Positions 22,467-33,364 of a DNA stretch of 64,000 bases are shown in pieces (position 1 is the first letter of the stretch; each line of letters starts with the position of its first letter). Source of the DNA: Cannabis sativa (Eukaryota; Streptophyta; Magnoliopsida; Rosales; Cannabaceae); the NCBI RefSeq assembly GCF_029168945.1, contig NC_083603.1:36615396-36679395 (forward strand), written 5' to 3'. A program made the translations under genes and the position numbers. A model generated the notes under the pieces. That model made no database searches. It had not been told where the DNA came from and saw only the letters and a program-made list of their open reading frames with translations.

Positions 22467-23632
22467 GAGGAACTTACTGCCGCGGTTCCTCATAGAAGGA
22501 AAGGTACCTTGGGTGCCACGTGGGTGAGCCCTCCGTCCAAGGTTACTGAGGCGCGCCTGTGGGTTCTCGACTATGATGGCTACCTGGGCGAATTGGACTT
22601 TTACATTCCCGGCTACACTAATCAAGCCACAAACCCTGAAAAGGGAATGTGCGCCTAGTCGGGTGCTCATGCCCAGCAAGGGGCATTGTTGCCTTTGCAC
22701 CCGTACTTTAAGAATGTGGCAGACTTCTTCTGCCTCTGTCTGACCCAATTTACTCTCAAGGGCATTAAGTATATGTACGCCCTCTTTGTTCTTTATGTCT
22801 CCTAGAAGTGGGATATGCCTTCTCCCCACGATATTAGTTGGTTTTTTGATTTGAAATCCACCCCTAAGCAAGGCAGGTCTGGGTACTTCTATTTCTCTCA
22901 ACCGGACTTTAAGTGGTTGACGGGCACCGAGGATTCGGCCATCAACAAAATTGGGCGTTTTGTTAATGAGTACTTAATGGTGGATGGCATGGGCACCACC
23001 CACACTCGGTTTCAGCAGATTCCCACATATCATCGCCCTCCCCTCACTCTTGCTCTTAGGGATAGAGCTCAAGAGCTTGCTCGACTACCGGGGGATGACC
23101 GGAATATCATTCAGTTGACCTTCGAGGACAACTTTGTGCAGTACGGGCTCTATCCGAAGGATTTCATTCCTAAGCCAGTGAAGGGGAAGAAGAGGAAATC
23201 TGGTACTGGCCAAGCGGAGGAAGCTGATAAGGAGAATGAGCTGATTCAACTGAAGCGTGAGGCTAAGTTGAAGGGTGGTGCAAGGGCCAAGCAGTATGCT
23301 CAAGAGCCCTTGAATCCTGAAAATAACGCTGAGGAAGAGCAAGTGACTCCGCTCAAGAGGAGGAAGAAACTTCCAGCCCAGTCCAAGCCCGTGGAACATG
23401 CAATTTTAATTAGGGAGCCCAGTTCACCTGCTCGGCCGCCTTCTCCCGTGTCAGGAAAAGGGAAAGCTGTTATGGCTGAGATAAGAGACTTGTCAGGTGA
23501 TGATGGACTTTCGAGTCTTGCTCGGGCAATCATCTTGCAGACTACTCCGTCTTGTTTTTAAGCTTCTTGACTATTATGTTTTATGCTTCTGATGTCTTTT
23601 TCCTCTAACAATGTTGTTTTTTTTCCATGCAG
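22467..23632 (+). pseudogene. Antisense gene of Tat-B, PF04195-like domain and basic region
   Basis: In the frame continuing from 19792 there is a PF04195-type ('putative gypsy type transposon') pattern: LPLHPYFKNVADFF, a KWDMPSPHDI stretch and GRSGYFYFS. TAG codons at 22656-22658 and 22803-22805 break it; from 22815 it is open to 23561. The C-terminal part is rich in Lys, Arg and Glu with nuclear-localisation-like patches (KGKKRKS, PLKRRKK). It probably splices to the next exon at 23633; the acceptor TTCCATGCAG is clear, the donor is not. Molecular function is unknown. Confidence 0.65.
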
Positions 23633-24078
23633 AAATGTCTCAGAAGATGCTTGATGCCCTGAAGAAGAGAGTTGGAGGAAGCTCAAGCGCATCTCCTCCA
23701 GCCAAGAAATCCAGGGGCGGTGAGGCGACCCCTTCCAAGGAAAAGGCACCAACCGGGGAGGTTATTGACCTTTCCGAGGAGCTAATTGTTGCAAACCCCT
23801 CCACTCAAAAAGTTTCTAAGTCCAAAGATTCTTGAGGAGGAAATTCAGATAGGCCTGAGCAATCAAAAGGTGGATCCGAGCTGACCAAGTGTGGATTCGA
23901 GCAAATGCGGGCTCCTACTCCACCTTTGTCAGTGCTTCCAAAGGCCAAGAAAGGCAAGGAGATGCTCGCCCATTACATGAACCGGTTGGTTCCTAAGGTT
24001 AATGAGCAACTGGTCGGTGCTGGCAATGAATCCTCTTTAGAGTTGTTGATGGGAGGAGTCTTGAAGGAATTCACAAGG
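23633..24078 (+). pseudogene. Antisense gene of Tat-B, SIM-like exon
   Basis: The exon lies between acceptor CCATGCAG (ending 23632) and donor AAG/GTAAGTC (24079). It encodes a short start like MSQKMLDALKKR, a Ser/Pro/Lys stretch, then GEVIDLSEELIV, whose VIDLS-EE core resembles a SUMO-interacting motif. A TGA at 23833-23835 interrupts the frame, which then continues to the donor (KKGKEMLAHYM...). The matching exon in Tat-A is 49776-50539. Exon limits are inferred from splice motifs and the homologous layout. Confidence 0.6.
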
Positions 24079-24150
24079 GTAAGTCTTTCTTGAAAGTTTC
24101 CTTTAATCCTCTTTACTTGGCTCATATTCTAATGTTTTATCTATGTGCAG

Positions 24151-24768
24151 GTTGGTCTGAAGTTGGCTTACACATACTCTTGAGCTAAGTCTGCTGCTTC
24201 CCGGAACGCGGCTTTGTCCAACACCAAGAGGGCGGAGGTGGACTTGGCCAAGAAGAATGTTGATGACGCCAGGGTGGAACTTGGAGCTGTTCGGATGGAG
24301 CTTGGTGAAGTCAACAAGAAGCTTTTTATTGCTCAGAAGAAAATAACCGAGTTGACTAAGGATCTCGAGGCTTCAGACTGACTTGAAGAGACCATCGAGA
24401 CCTTATCTACAGAAGTGGATGGCCTTCAAGATGAAAGGACGTCCCTTCGAGCTATCCTCCGTTGGCTGGAAGAGGAGAAAAATTCTAAGGAGGACGAGCT
24501 TACAGCTGAGGTGGCGAGGCTGGATGAGAAAGTTCATGCCTTAGAGACAGCCGGTCTCGAGCTCTTTTATGACTTTTGGAAGGCTAACCCTCAGGCAAAC
24601 TTTGATTACTTGGGTGAAGCCAAAGACATGTATCTTGAGTTCTGCGCTTCCCAAGTGGCTTATGGTGAAACTGAGGCAACTACTTCTACCTATGGCCAGA
24701 ATGTCGATGTTCCTTCCGCTCAGACAAGAGATCCTCCAGCTCCTACCGGCCCGGAAGACCCGAACTGA
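24151..24768 (+). pseudogene. Antisense gene of Tat-B, coiled-coil C-terminal exon
   Basis: A 72-bp GT..AG intron (24079-24150) precedes this exon. It encodes long heptad-like stretches (LSNTKRAEVDLAKKN, LGEVNKKLFIAQKK, EVARLDEKVHALE) ending in a Thr/Pro-rich tail at TGA 24766-24768. Two stops (TGA at about 24181 and 24379) break it. The same coiled-coil last exon closes the Tat-A gene (50636-51310). A structural or oligomerising role is plausible, but nothing catalytic is visible. Confidence 0.65.
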
Positions 24769-25500
24769 GAGCCTGGGACTCCAGCTGTTTAACTACTTCT
24801 CTTTTTATCCTTCTTTTATATATATATATATATATTATTTGGCCATAAGGCCTTTTTTTAAGACATCATGACCGGCCAAGCAATCTTTAAACTTGGAATT
24901 ATTTTTCATTTTATAAACAACAGGCTGACTGGGTAGCTTTTAATCCCAGTATTACGTGCTTTTGTTATCTTTAATGAATTTCATTCTCTGTTTATAATCA
25001 TCGTGCAATGGTGGTTGTTTTATCTTTACCAAATGCTTTGTCCAGGTATAGGTGCCCCCCAAGTGACCAGCAGACTTATGACTCTTGGTCACTTGTTTCT
25101 TACAAGTATACCTTTTTATCTGTTCGGAGTCTTGGGTTCGACCAGACCTTTTGTACGCACTGGATGGTAAATTAGCAACATGTTAGTAATATCGACTCAA
25201 TTTGAATTTTGAAATAAACATCTTTATTCATTTATTGATCGAAAATGTGTTTGTTACCGTAGTAACTTACATCAGGGCTATTTGACCTAATCTGATATTT
25301 TAGCTTAACATGAAATAAAACAAATTGCAGAAATAGGAAATTGTACTTTAAATGGTGGTCATCTAACCTGAGTACTTTTTCATTTTTGTCGAAACCTTTG
25401 AGCGTAGTCCGCCCAGCAGGCCATTCACTTAAAAGTAAAGGTTCTTTTAGTACTTAGTATGGTCGTCTGACCTGGTACTTTATTGGTAGTATTTTCTTAA
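24769..25500. other. Non-coding stretch between converging units of Tat-B
   Basis: It holds a TA microsatellite near 24818-24836, a GGCCATAAGGCC palindrome at 24841-24852 followed by a T run, and a C-tract plus 9-bp stem hairpin at 25052-25094. No reading frame is supported. The antisense gene ends on the left and the minus-strand integrase ends on the right. Confidence 0.6.
25052..25094. other. C-tract and hairpin between convergent units (Tat-B)
   Basis: GTGCCCCCC is followed by AAGTGACCA (25061-25069) and, after 16 bases, its reverse complement TGGTCACTT (25086-25094). Tat-A has GTACCCCCC then CTGAGTG ... CACTCAG at 51676-51719 in the same relative place. The role is unknown. Confidence 0.6.
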
Positions 25501-25700
25501 ATGTTCCCCATTCTAATACCGTGGTACTAGAACAAGTTGCATTTTTTCATCATACTTACCTAATTTGTATGCTCCGAATTTGAGAACTTCGACCACCTGA
25601 TATGGTCCTTCCCAGTTAGGTCAAAGTACACCTGTCATACTGTCTTTGGTGTTTAGAAATACCCTTCTTAGGCCCATATCTCCCACGAAGAATTTCCAAG
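25500..25700 (-). pseudogene. Tat-B integrase C-terminal end
   Basis: On the minus strand the translation includes GDMGLRRVF, then PNWEGPYQVVEV and GAYKL, the C-terminal fold of Ty3/gypsy integrases (compare PNWEGPYEI at about 51890 in Tat-A). A stop precedes PNWEGPY. It is cut off from the rest of integrase by the solo LTR at 25701-26570. Confidence 0.75.
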
Positions 25701-26570
25701 TGTTGTCGAGCAAAATTCGCAACACCAAATGTATATGATATTATTAATGACAAGAAGAAAATTATATGAAGAACAATTGCGAGTATTCAACCTAGAGTGG
25801 CGAGTACTCGAACTGGGAAAGGGAAACGCTTAATAGAAAGCTGGAAATAACAATAAGACAGAGGATTATAGTGGTTCAGTCAGATCACGGTCTGCTTAGT
25901 CCACTGTAGCAAGAGTTTCGTAGTTTTTATTTCACGGTGGATCACCCCTTTATATACAAAGCAGGTGTCCAATTAGTTATACAGGGATTGCATTCATTGT
26001 CAATCCGTTTTTACACATTGAATTACAATAACTAAACTAAACAACGTTAACATCAATAAATGAAGAACAGTTACTGAATTCAACAACGTATGCGCCCTCT
26101 TAACATGCGAGTTGACTATTCATATTCTAATGTTAAACCCGCAGGCCTAACACTTAATTACGTTTAGGATGTCTGCGTTCTTAGGTAGTCGCCTTTGTGG
26201 AAATCGCATGTCGAGCTGACAGAACCTAGACATGCGAGTCTATATCGGATTATCAAGGTTGTAGGGTCATTGGGACCAACTCGCATTATAGAGAGTCGGT
26301 CTCTATGTTTATGCAAGAACGTGGAGAAGATACTCGCACATAATTCGATGCATGCAAGTTAGTCTCTTGTCCAGCATAATACGAGTTATAATCATGCGAT
26401 CAGACTTTGGTCATGCTCGCTGTATCTCGCTGACTCTATTTTAAGCAAGGTTTAAAACTTCGAGGAGTCTCATGCAGAAGACTCAGCTTTTATTCGAAAA
26501 CTGAGTACACGTGTCCTCTAAACAAGAGTATGGTCTCGAGTTTCTAGGTGAGAGAAATCTCTCTATAACA
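25701..26570. mobile_element. 870-bp solo LTR in Tat-B integrase
   Basis: It starts TGTTGTCGAGCAAAATTCGC and ends CTCTCTATAACA, flanked by the perfect 5-bp duplication CCAAG (25696-25700 and 26571-26575). Integrase sequence continues on both sides. A TATATAAAGG motif is visible on the minus strand near 25950. No second copy is in this window, so the family cannot be assigned. Confidence 0.85.
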
Positions 26571-27280
26571 CCAAGCCTTCACTTGTTTATTAAAATACCG
26601 AGCTACTTTTTGTTGATGGGCTACTAACTTTAAGTTTGTTGTAGTTCGCTTCTCTTCGATTTCATCAAGTGATTCGGCCAAGAGTACGTGATTGGTATCT
26701 TTGTTGTACATCAATCTCCTGTGGGATGGTGGCTCGAGTTCTACATGCAGCATAGCTTCATATCCATATGCCATAGCAAATGGAGTCTGTCCGGTTTTTC
26801 GTTTTCTCAATTGTTCGATATGACCATAGAACTTCAGGAAGTTCTTCTGGTCAATTTCCTTTGGCATCTTCGAGTCTTTTCTTTAGTGTGTCCTTCAAGG
26901 TCTTGTTGACTGTTTCAACTTGACCATTTGCTTGGGATGTGCCACTGTAGAGAAACTTTTGATGATCATGGTTCGCACCAAAGTCAGTGAAGGATTGGCT
27001 GTCGAACTGCTTGCCATTATTTGAAACTATTTTGTACGCTAATCCGAACCGGCAAATTATGTTCTTCACAATAAAGTCTTGAACTTTCTTTGATGTAATG
27101 GTTGCGAGTGGTTTTGCTTCTGTCACTTAATGAATTAATCAACCGCTACCACTGCATACTGCACTCCTCCTTTGCCTTTGGGTAATTGTCCGATCAGGTC
27201 AATTCCCCAAATGGCAAAGGGCCACGGACTTTGCATCTGAGTTAACTCGTTAGACGAAGCTCGAGGTATCTTTGAAAATC
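26571..27280 (-). pseudogene. Tat-B integrase core, broken
   Basis: Fragments in two frames: 26851-27126 contains KIVSNNGKQFDSQSF (the catalytic Asp position here reads Asn) and GQVETVNKTL (Glu). 26544-26867 contains KTGQTPFAMAYG and the helical stretch before the C-terminal domain. The GIDLIGQLP-like segment lies just upstream near 27200. Stops near 27127-27150 and a frame change near 26860 break it. The SNNGKQF reading would remove a catalytic residue. Confidence 0.8.
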
Positions 27281-27281
27281 T

Positions 27282-28252
27282 CTAGCATGTGTCACATTTC
27301 TTAACATAGGCCTTTGAATCTTCAATCATTGTTGGCCAAAAATAACCATGCCTTAGAATTTTCTTAGATAAACTCTGCCCAGCAGCATGATTTCCACAGA
27401 ATCCGTCGTGCACCTCAGATAGGAGTCGTGCAGCTTCTTCTTGAGTAACACATCTGAGCAACGGCATAGAGAATCCTCTTCTATACATAATTCCCTCTAC
27501 TATGATATACCGTGCAACCTTCCTTCTCATTTTTCGAGCTTCATTCCGATTATCTAAGAGTTTCCCAGTGTTGAGGTAGGCGGCTATTGGTGTCATCCAG
27601 TTTGGGGAAGTATCAATCATTTTGATTTCTTCCATGCCAGTGATGCTAGGCTCTTCGAGGAACTGGGTAGGAACCAAGTTCGCCTTATCACTTACATTAC
27701 TGCTTGCCAATCGAGCTAACGTATCTGTAGTTGTGTTTTCTTCCCTTGGAAGTTGTCTGAGACCGTAACTTTTGAATTGTGAAAGAAATTCACAAATTTT
27801 TCTCACATACGCTATCATCTTTTCTCCCCTAGCCTTGTATTCTGTGGATACATGATTTACCATAAGTTGTGAATCACTACAGATTTCGATGTGTTCGGCT
27901 TCCATCTCTCGGGCTAGTTTTAGACCAGCGATTAGAGCTTCATACTCGGCTTCGTTATTATATTCTTTGAATCCAAACTTTACTACAGCGTGCAGGCGTT
28001 ACCCCCAGGCGTGACAAGGGCAATTCCTGCACCAGATAGCTGATTTGTAGCTGACTCGTCTACGTGTAGTTTCCAAGTCGGCTTATCTTCACTGTTACTT
28101 GGTTGAGGTGTTTGTACCCACTCGGGGTTTCTTTTCGGTATGCTTTCTTCCTTGCTTGTGTATTCTACCATAAAGTCTGCTAAGGCTTTCCCTTTGATTG
28201 CTGTTCGGGGTTGGAAAGTAATTTCGTATTGACCCAACTCCACCACCCTCTT
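27282..28252 (-). pseudogene. Tat-B archaeal-type RNase H and integrase zinc finger
   Basis: Frame 27983-28246 holds the end of the first RNase H domain (KGKALADFM) and the start of a second one (LHVDESA, SGAGIALVTP). Frame 27282-27905 continues with CSDSQLMVNHVS, PREENTTTDTLARLA and the integrase HHCC finger (HDGFCGNHAAG ... CDTC). The second, archaeal-type RNase H is diagnostic of the Tat lineage. The frames are offset around 27910-27980. The reverse transcriptase that should precede it is gone because the Angela-like block begins at 28253. Confidence 0.85.
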
Positions 28253-29499
28253 TGTTGGAATTTATTTTACCAGGATCTTAGATCTACTCACAAGTATGTT
28301 GTTTAACACCCTAAATATGAACTCCTAAAACGATAATAAACACATACAAAGTTTAGGAAACCTTACATTCGTTGCAGCGGAATAATATGTCTCCTTCCAC
28401 TCAGATCTCTAACCCTTGTATCCTTTCTGTCGCAGAGTATCACCAAGATCTGAGTCCAAATGTCCTTCTCTTTAATTTGGATTCTTCACGATCTTCCAGA
28501 CTATTATTGAGGTACCACTTGATGTGTGTGGGCACTACTCTATCACTCAAGGTATTTCGAAATTGAAAGAGGAAAAGAGAGAGAGAGAGGGGGTCGACTA
28601 TAGAAGGATAGTGAGTGGCTCAATTTTCTGAAACGCAATCTCTTGAATCACTAAAAACTCATATTTTGGTATGAGCCATCAGTACCTATTTATAGGTAAA
28701 CACTAGGTTTAGGTTAGTAATTATTTGGCATTAAAATAATGAAAATATTAAATGGAAAAACCCTCTCCAAGTGGCCGACCATGGTGTTAATGGGCCCCAC
28801 TTGGAATTTTTTAGTTTTAACAATTTTTATTTCTATTTTCTCAAAAAACGCTAATTTTCCAATTCTAACCATTTAAATACCAAAATTAATTATTTAATAA
28901 CTAAAATAAATTATTAAATAATATTGTCATTTAACATAATTATTTATTACACATATAAAGTCTCTTAATTAATAAATAAACCTAAAATCTCTTTTCTTCA
29001 CAATTTTGCCCTTGCTTAGTGAAAATTCATAAACTAGACATAGTCTCATTTTAGAATTATAATTGATTAATCTAAATCAATTATCTGAGTCTTACAAGCA
29101 GTATGGTCTCAACAAGAATGGAGACCATGGACCTATATTACTGAGCTTCCAATAAGCTGAACCGAATTTACCTAGTAAATTCCCTAACTTATTAATTCCT
29201 TGTTGAATCCACTTTTAGAACTTGGAATTGCACTCTCTGTTATAAAGAGCGCTCTATATGATCCACCATATAGATACACTATCACTTTTAACCATCGTTA
29301 TTATCTTAATTTGATCAAAGATCCTCTATATAGACGATTTACATCGAGAAGGGATAAATTTACCATTTCACCCCTCAATGTATTTGGCTCCTTAAAACAC
29401 TTAGCTACGTGTAAATGATGTTTTAGTGAACTAAAAAATAATCACTGAAACAAGAGCTCATCCATTTACTTCTATTTATCTAAGCTCGAAGGAAATCAT
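28253..29499 (-). mobile_element. Angela-like LTR copy 1, truncated
   Basis: It starts TGTTGGAATTTATTTTACC at 28253 and follows the family consensus as far as TCGAAGGAAATCAT at 29499. There it is joined directly to the next LTR copy, and the remaining third is missing. It is the left edge of the five-LTR block and truncates Tat-B pol. Confidence 0.8.
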
Positions 29500-30930
29500 T
29501 GATGGAAATTATTTCACCAAGATCTTAGATCTACTCACAAGTATGTTGTTTAACATCCTAAATATGAACTTTCTAAAACGACAATTAAACACATATAAAG
29601 TTAAGAAAACCTTACATTAGTAGCAGCGGAATAATATGTCTCCTTCCACTCAGATCTCTAACCCTTGTATCCTTTCTGTCGCAGAGTATTATCAAGATCT
29701 GAGCACGAATGTCCTTCTCTTTGAGTGTGATCCCTCACAGTCTTCCAATCTATGATTGAGGTACCACTTGCTTTGTGTGGGAACTACTCTATCACAGTCT
29801 TCAAAATTTTGAAGAAGAAAAGAGAGAGAGAGAGAGAGAGGGTCGGCTATAGAGAGAAAGAGGAAGGCTCAGTTTTCTGAAAGACAATCTTAAGAAACTC
29901 TTGAAAAACACTTATTTTTGACTGAGCCATCACATTCTATTTATAGGCAACTACGAGGTTTAGGTTAGTAATTATTTGGCATTAAAATAATGAAAATATT
30001 AATTGGAAAAATCCAATCAAGTGGCCGACCGTAGGTGTTAGTGGGCCTCACTGGGAATTTGCAGTTTTCAAAATTTTTATTTCTATTTTCTCAAAAACGC
30101 CAATTTTCCAATTCTAACCATTTAAAATCCAAAACTATTTATTTAATAACTAAAATAGATTATTAAATAATATTGTCATTTAATATAATTATTAATTAGA
30201 AATATAGAGTCTCTTAATTAATAAATAAACCTAGAATCTCTTTTCTTTACAATTTCACCCCTGCTTAGTGAAAATTCACAAATTAGACATAGTCTAACTT
30301 TAGAATTATAATTGATTAATCATAAATCAATTATTGAGTCTCACAAGTAGTATGGTCTCAACTAGAATGGGGACCATGGATCTATATTGCTAAGCTTCCA
30401 ATAAGCTGAACCGAATTTACTAAGTAAATTCCCTAACTTATTAATTCCTTGTTGAATCCACTCTTAGAACTTGAAATTGCACTCTCAGACTTATATAGAG
30501 CATTCTATATGTTTCACGATATAGATATGCTATCTCATTTAACTATCATTATAATCTTAATGTGATCAAAGATCCTCTATATAGATGATTTACATCGAGA
30601 TGGGATAAATTTACCGTCTTCACCCCTCAATGTATTTGGCCCCTTTAAACACTTAGCTACCTGTAAATGATGTTTCAGTGATCTAAGATGTAGTCACTGA
30701 AACAAGAGCTCATCCATTTACTTCTATTTAGCTAAGCTCGAAGGGAATCATCACTTGACTTCTATACACCAGTAGAAGCTATAGATTCCATATTTATGTT
30801 CAACGCTCCCACTCAATCATACTACCATGTTCCTAAAATATACGTATCACCCTGACCCAAAAGTAGGCTTAACTAATAAATAAAAGAACATGAATAGCAC
30901 TCCATAGTTGAGCCTATGCATATCAGGATT
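29500..30930 (-). mobile_element. Angela-like LTR copy 2, truncated
   Basis: It begins TGATGGAAATTATTTCACC, sharing with copy 3 the unusual TGATGG start, which suggests the two were the LTRs of one element. It follows the family to CATATCAGGATTC near 30930 and then passes without polypurine tract into sequence matching the 5' leader of the complete element (compare 59320-61201). Confidence 0.75.
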
Positions 30931-32991
30931 CCATTTTAAGTTTAAAACTAACTTAAAAAATATCTCAAGAATCTTCAATAACCAATTCCTAGAATTCCTC
31001 AACTTAATTTTAAATTCATAAAATATTCAAATTTAAGTTTGAAAAGAATAATCAGTTAAAATAACTAATTTATAACTTAAATAGGAATATATAATAAATA
31101 AGCTTCAGAAAGAATCTAGTTAGTTAAAATTCTTTATTTAATTAAATACAAGAAAAATACAAATAGTTTATCTAGAAACAATATCTAAAAACTAAGAGTT
31201 TTTTCTTAAAATTAACTTTAAAATATCAAAATGAAAATAAATTTCATATATTTTAAAAGTTAATTATGTTGCTAATCAATTTTATTAGGTTAAACTAATT
31301 TAATTAACCTAGCACAGTTATCCAAATCAGGCAAATGGGCCTTCACAATTGGGGTTGTTCATGTGAGGGGGAGCTGGGTTCAGTATGTCGTACCCACTTC
31401 TATTGGCCCCCAACTCTCACACAAGGCCCAAAAGAGAGGAATTTAACCTTAAAATAAACAACTGTTATAATTGAATAGGTCCAAAAACTAAATGGACCTA
31501 AATAAAATCTATCAGGGTGTGACATTTTATTTAGCAACAATCTATATGCATCTATAATAAAATAAACATATAGGCTCACACATGCACACAGATTGGGATG
31601 GACCCTATCATGTTACTAGGTCATACACAGATGAAAGAAGAATGTAAAATTTACCTGTTACAAATTATTTACTTGACCTATTGACAATTGAACCATGGGT
31701 TAAAATCAGATCATTGGATCTGTCGACAAGTGAACCATGGCAATTTAGATCAAGCAATAATAGGTTTTATAAAACTTACACATAAGCTAAAACACATACT
31801 CCTACAACAAGTTGAACTGGATAGTTAGATGTAAGATTTATTTAATTTTAAATAATTAAATTTCGAAAATAATAAATAATAATAAAAAATTTCGGATTTT
31901 AAATAAAAAAAATAATATTTAAAATTAAACCTACAATTTTTCAAAATTAGGTTTCAAGTAACCTAAATATCATTTCAAAAAAAAAAAATTGCTAACCATT
32001 TTTCAAAATTTCATGTTATTTTATAAATTAAATATTCAATAAAAAATAAAAAATAATAAATAATAAATAAATATCCTTTTTCTTATTTTATAATTCAATT
32101 TTTAAAAAAAAATAACAAAATTAAAAAGTTAGCAAAATATCTTATTTCTATTCAAAATATCATGATTATAGTAATCTTATTTTAAATTCAAATAAGGTCA
32201 AATTATTTAAAAAAAAATTAATTTAAAAAATTTAATATCTGACCTTAAATTTAAAAAATAAGATAAAATAATCAAATTTAAAAATAAGATAAAAAAAATT
32301 AAGCAAAAAGATAGATTTTTACCTATTTTCAAATTCAAATTACACTAATATCTAAAATTAATTTTAAAAAATCAAACTAATTCATTTCTGATAATTAGAT
32401 TTGAAAATTGAAAAGTAAAAATCAAAATACAAAACTACACAAAAAATCGGAAGTTAATTCCATCAAATAGAATGACAAATCAAAGAAAACAAAAAAATTG
32501 CAAGTGGTACGAACAGTATGCATTGCATACTGTCCGTCCACACGCACGAGCAGGCAGGCTAGACCGAACTCCTTCGGCGCAGGAGGCTGCATGCAGCCTC
32601 TCCGCGCGCGCATGGGACGATCTCGTGTCCTGACCGAGGTAGCTCGGTTGAGCTCTTGTCTGAGCGCGTGCAGCTGAGGGTTTCACCCTCATCTGTGCGG
32701 GTAGGTGGGTGACACCGTCATGATATTTTTTCAATTTTTAAAAATTCATAACTAATTCAAATAAAATTGAAATTGAGTTCTGTAAAAAAGTAAATTGCTT
32801 AATTTTTTCCAAACTATCCAATAAAAATAATTCCAGAAACAGAATTTCAATTATTTTTCACGAAAATTCACAAACATCAATTAATCATCATATAACACAT
32901 AGATCAACATGAAACCATCCAAATCACATACATATCGTTTTAAGTCCAAATTTCTTGGAAGAAAATCAATTACCATGGCTCTGAGGCCAGT
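30931..32991 (-). mobile_element. Angela-like 5' leader with primer site
   Basis: It is collinear with 59320-61201, including a TGGGCCTTCACAATTGGGG block near 31340 and the Met-type primer site TGGCCTCAGAGC (plus coordinates 32978-32989) next to LTR copy 3. It is AT-rich and non-coding. A GC-rich palindromic insert at about 32510-32712 is absent from the other leader. Confidence 0.75.
32510..32712. repeat. GC-rich palindromic island in leader
   Basis: Within AT-rich leader DNA this 200-bp patch contains a 21-nt palindrome centred in 32513-32533 (arms ACAGTATGCA/TGCATACTGT), the 18-nt perfect palindrome GAGGCTGCATGCAGCCTC at 32583-32600, CGCGCGCG, and a GGGTTTCACCC hairpin. The homologous place in the other leader (about 60885-60930) lacks it. 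The short open frames on the minus strand here are not credible genes. Confidence 0.75.
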
Positions 32992-33313
32992 TGATGGAAA
33001 TTATTTTACCAGGATCTTAGATCTACTCACAAGTATGTTGTTTAACATCCTAAATATGAACTTTCTAAAACGATAATTAAACACATATAAAGTTAAGAAA
33101 ACCTTACATTGGTAGCAGCAGAATAATATGTCTCCTTCCACTCATACCTCTAACCCCTGTATCCTTTCTGTCGCAGAGTATTATCAAGATCTGAGCCCGA
33201 ATGTCCTTCTCTTTGAGTGTGATCGTACCCAGTCTTCCAATCTATCATTAAGGTACCACTTGATGTATGTGGGCACTACTCTATCACTAGAGGGTTTCAA
33301 AATTTTGAAGAAG

Positions 33314-33364
<51 letters not shown>

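Larger units (their letters stand above)
17882..28252 (-). mobile_element. Tat-lineage Ty3/gypsy element (Tat-B), truncated and interrupted
   Basis: The minus-strand 3' LTR (17882-18515) is followed by a polypurine tract, a plus-strand antisense gene (promoter at 18808, exons 19494-24768), then integrase and dual RNase H of pol on the minus strand (about 25500-28252). The order is the same as in the complete relative at 46251-58634. Two solo LTRs interrupt it. The reverse transcriptase, gag, primer site and 5' LTR are absent because the Angela-like block starting at 28253 replaces them. Confidence 0.85.

Noticed and set aside
22431..22901. 156-codon minus-strand frame
   Set aside because: It is the shadow of the plus-strand PF04195-like coding stretch and crosses the solo LTR boundary.
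32422..32734. Small minus-strand genes in the GC-rich island
   Set aside because: The frames follow from local GC content and palindromes, have no recognisable domain and lie in a retrotransposon leader.
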